From assembly GCF_001625215.2 (NCBI RefSeq), contig NC_030385.2, forward strand, positions 44,355,598 through 44,419,597: a DNA stretch of 64,000 bases, read 5' to 3'. Every line of letters starts with the position of its first letter. Position 1 is the first letter of the stretch. The position numbers and the translations under genes are program-made. Shown here one piece after another: positions 61,806 to 64,000 of the stretch. Source of the stretch: Daucus carota subsp. sativus (Eukaryota > Streptophyta > Magnoliopsida > Apiales > Apiaceae). Below the pieces are notes generated by a model. It searched no databases. It worked only from the letters and a program-made list of their open reading frames with translations, and was not told where the DNA came from.

Positions 61806-64000
61806 TAATCTAAGTTAAATTTTCTCATTTAATTCATTCGAATTAGTTCGACTACTTCTGACTGATACAAAGATATTTATGGCCGCGACGCAAGGGTTTT
61901 GAAAATGACATTTTTATTTTATATTATAATATAATAAAAATAATGTTTTCATAATTTTGTGTATTTATTTTTTATTTTCCTAAATCAATTAAATTTCTAA
62001 TTTATAGTTAATTTTCTAATTTGATTTTAATAAATGTAATTCTTTGAATGTGATGTTTTAAAGCATTCAAATTAGTCCAACTACTTCTTCTCATTTATAA
62101 AAATATAAAAAATCTATATTTTCAAAAGTTGGAATTAGGAAGTCGAGCTTGAATGGGTGAATAAATATCAGACCGAATTCTTTATAGTTGATTTATTGTT
62201 TGTAATTTTGTTTAATTCATAAATAATAAATGTATCACTGAAAAATATTGGAAAATATTTTAAAAATGATCCAACATGTGTGTTTGATTTAGTTTTAGTA
62301 TCCCGTGTTTTGAAAAGCAATATTTAAAAAAACGTTAATGCCTTATATATTAATTCCTTGATTGCTATGCATGGACGTTAATTTCCGGTATTTCTCATCC
62401 TGTAATTTTTAATTATTTTTTTAATTATCTTAAAAGTTTAGAATTAATGGATAAGAAGTTTTATTTTTTTTAGATAAAGAAAATCAAATACTTATGAGTT
62501 GAACCTTTTATTCAAGATTTTAATTTTGTGGGAGAGATGTTGCTTTTTAGTGCATCCGAGAATTCAAATCATGCTGTGATTTTACTCAAAGCGATTACTG
62601 TCATTATTATTCGAGAATTGATTACATTATTTTTTTGTACACTATCATCTTTTTAGATTTTTTTTTTTTATCTTTTTAATTAAGTTACTCTCAGTCGGTT
62701 AAGGTATGATTGTATTGTATGATAAGTTTTTAGAATTTGGAACATAAATTTTTAATAATAATAATATTTTAAAGACTTGTATAAATATGAATAATCTATA
62801 TCAAATACTTTGTTAAAAAAAAACACAAAAATAAAATGTGATAATACAAAAATAACTTTTGACCGGACATTTGAGTCAAATTTGTTTGTTGAGTACAATT
62901 CTCTTTGGTCAAAGATACTTAAGTAATTTTAATTTTAATTTTAATTTGTTAATTTCATTTTTAAGTAAGACTGTTAGAAATTTTATCTTCTCATTTATAA
63001 AGTAATTGTGAAATATATGTCATTTGCATAAGATTGAACAAATAAAATAATATTTTTCAGATAAAAGTTTACTTTTACAATACAACATTTATTTAACCAC
63101 ATTGTTCTATCATAATTTACTTTTACAATAAATTAGCTAAATTTAAAATATATTCGATAAAATAACAAATATATTAATGGCCCGTGCATTGCACAGGTTA
63201 TAAGCTATTTTTTATAATATCAGGGACAATGAACTGACTGAACAATTCACTCTTGAAAATTTAAAACCAAAATAACATTCTGAAGTTGTGGCTTGATTTT
63301 TTTATTTCTTTTGTCAAGAAAGTTGTGCCTTATGAAATTGATTGATATATCACATAATAACAATCATCTTTAGAGTTTTTTATCTATTGATGCACTCGGC
63401 TATTCTTCATATAAACTGTGACTGCATTGAATGTTAATACATTCAAGCTATGGCTTCAGCATATGAAGCAAACACCTTCTCCACATGGATGGTATCTCCT
63501 ATCATCTCTCCAAATCCATCAAATGAGTCCTTGTTGCAGACCAGACCTTGTTCGAAGTAGACCTCAAGAAAATTATTTCACAATTCGTATCCGCAAGAAG
63601 ATTTAATGTAAAGGAAGGAAATGAGTGGTTCCAGAGCTTAACCTTTCCATGGTGCCTCGTACTCAGTTGCAAGATTTTATCAGATTGAAACTTCATCAGT
63701 GTTTTATTCGGCTCTGGCCAGGTATTCCATTCTCTTGATTAACTAAGGGTACCTGAAAAGTATAATAAAGTCCACAAAAATTAAATGAAACTCTGCAGCA
63801 AGAATGTGTCAAATGAAATGATATTAAACAAAGGAAAAAAAAAAAGAATCTATAATCAAGCTTAACGTTAATAAGGATGCTAAACTTGCACAAACAATTT
63901 GTTAGATAGACAGAGCATTTAAAGTAAAATTTAACCTTTCATCAAGGGCATAACTGAATGCTCATGAAAGTTATATAGTTGAGGTCCTCAGCAAATGGTT
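61806..64000. other. Right-hand intergenic DNA
   Basis: AT-rich. A Helitron-like 3' hairpin (GGCCCGTGCATTGCACAGG then TTATAAGCTA, about 63179-63208) marks another decayed element. Short open frames at 63.4-63.9 kb on both strands have no family signature; a gene may begin beyond the right edge but nothing supports it here. Confidence 0.5.

Noticed and set aside
63418..63893. Possible gene at the right edge
   Set aside because: Open frames on both strands are short, with no motif or splice-consistent continuation inside the window.

Overview
The window is plant nuclear DNA from a eudicot. The genes have several introns with plant-type splice sites, the proteins belong to plant families (UGT73-type glycosyltransferase, DREB/ERF factor, WOX4, plastid octanoyltransferase), and the gaps are AT-rich and packed with plant transposons. 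Nothing in the sequence fixes the species. All exon boundaries below come from reading splice sites and keeping the protein frame; none was checked against transcripts.

Layout, left to right. 1.5-3.3 kb: UDP-glycosyltransferase gene (minus strand) with one transposon-filled intron. 3.8-5.6 kb: a hAT-type and a Mutator-type non-autonomous element. 5.8-7.7 kb: membrane-anchored SPRY-domain protein (minus). 7.8-9.4 kb: three abutting ~395-bp MITEs, then a Stowaway MITE. 11.7-14.9 kb: plastidial octanoyltransferase LIP2p (plus), whose third intron holds a decayed ARMADILLO-REPEAT-ONLY pseudogene and a Stowaway MITE. 17.4-22.5 kb: MITE nested in MITE, a Mutator-type MITE, a TRIM retrotransposon, and another Mutator-type MITE just upstream of a small single-exon DREB/ERF repressor-like gene (22.7-23.1 kb). 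23-34 kb: gene-poor, with Stowaway, Helitron-like and hAT elements. 34.2-44.5 kb: complete 12-coding-exon SEC24A-type COPII coat gene (minus). 45.4-49.5 kb: full-length Mutator-like transposon with terminal inverted repeats, perfect 9-bp target duplication and an apparently intact transposase gene. 55.2-56.3 kb: WOX4 homeobox gene (plus). 57.9-64 kb: inverted Helitron pair, a further Helitron and another copy of the 0.7-kb Mutator-type MITE; no gene recognised.

The genes are unrelated in function (specialised-metabolite or hormone glycosylation, lipoate biosynthesis, stress transcription, ER export, cambium identity) and form no pathway or cluster, as expected for an ordinary plant chromosome arm. 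I found no new biological system. The notable content is the transposon architecture: many elements have target-site duplications readable to the base, which allows insertion histories to be reconstructed. The other points of note are a transposon abutting a splice donor, two GC-AG introns in SEC24, and the intronic ARO relic.
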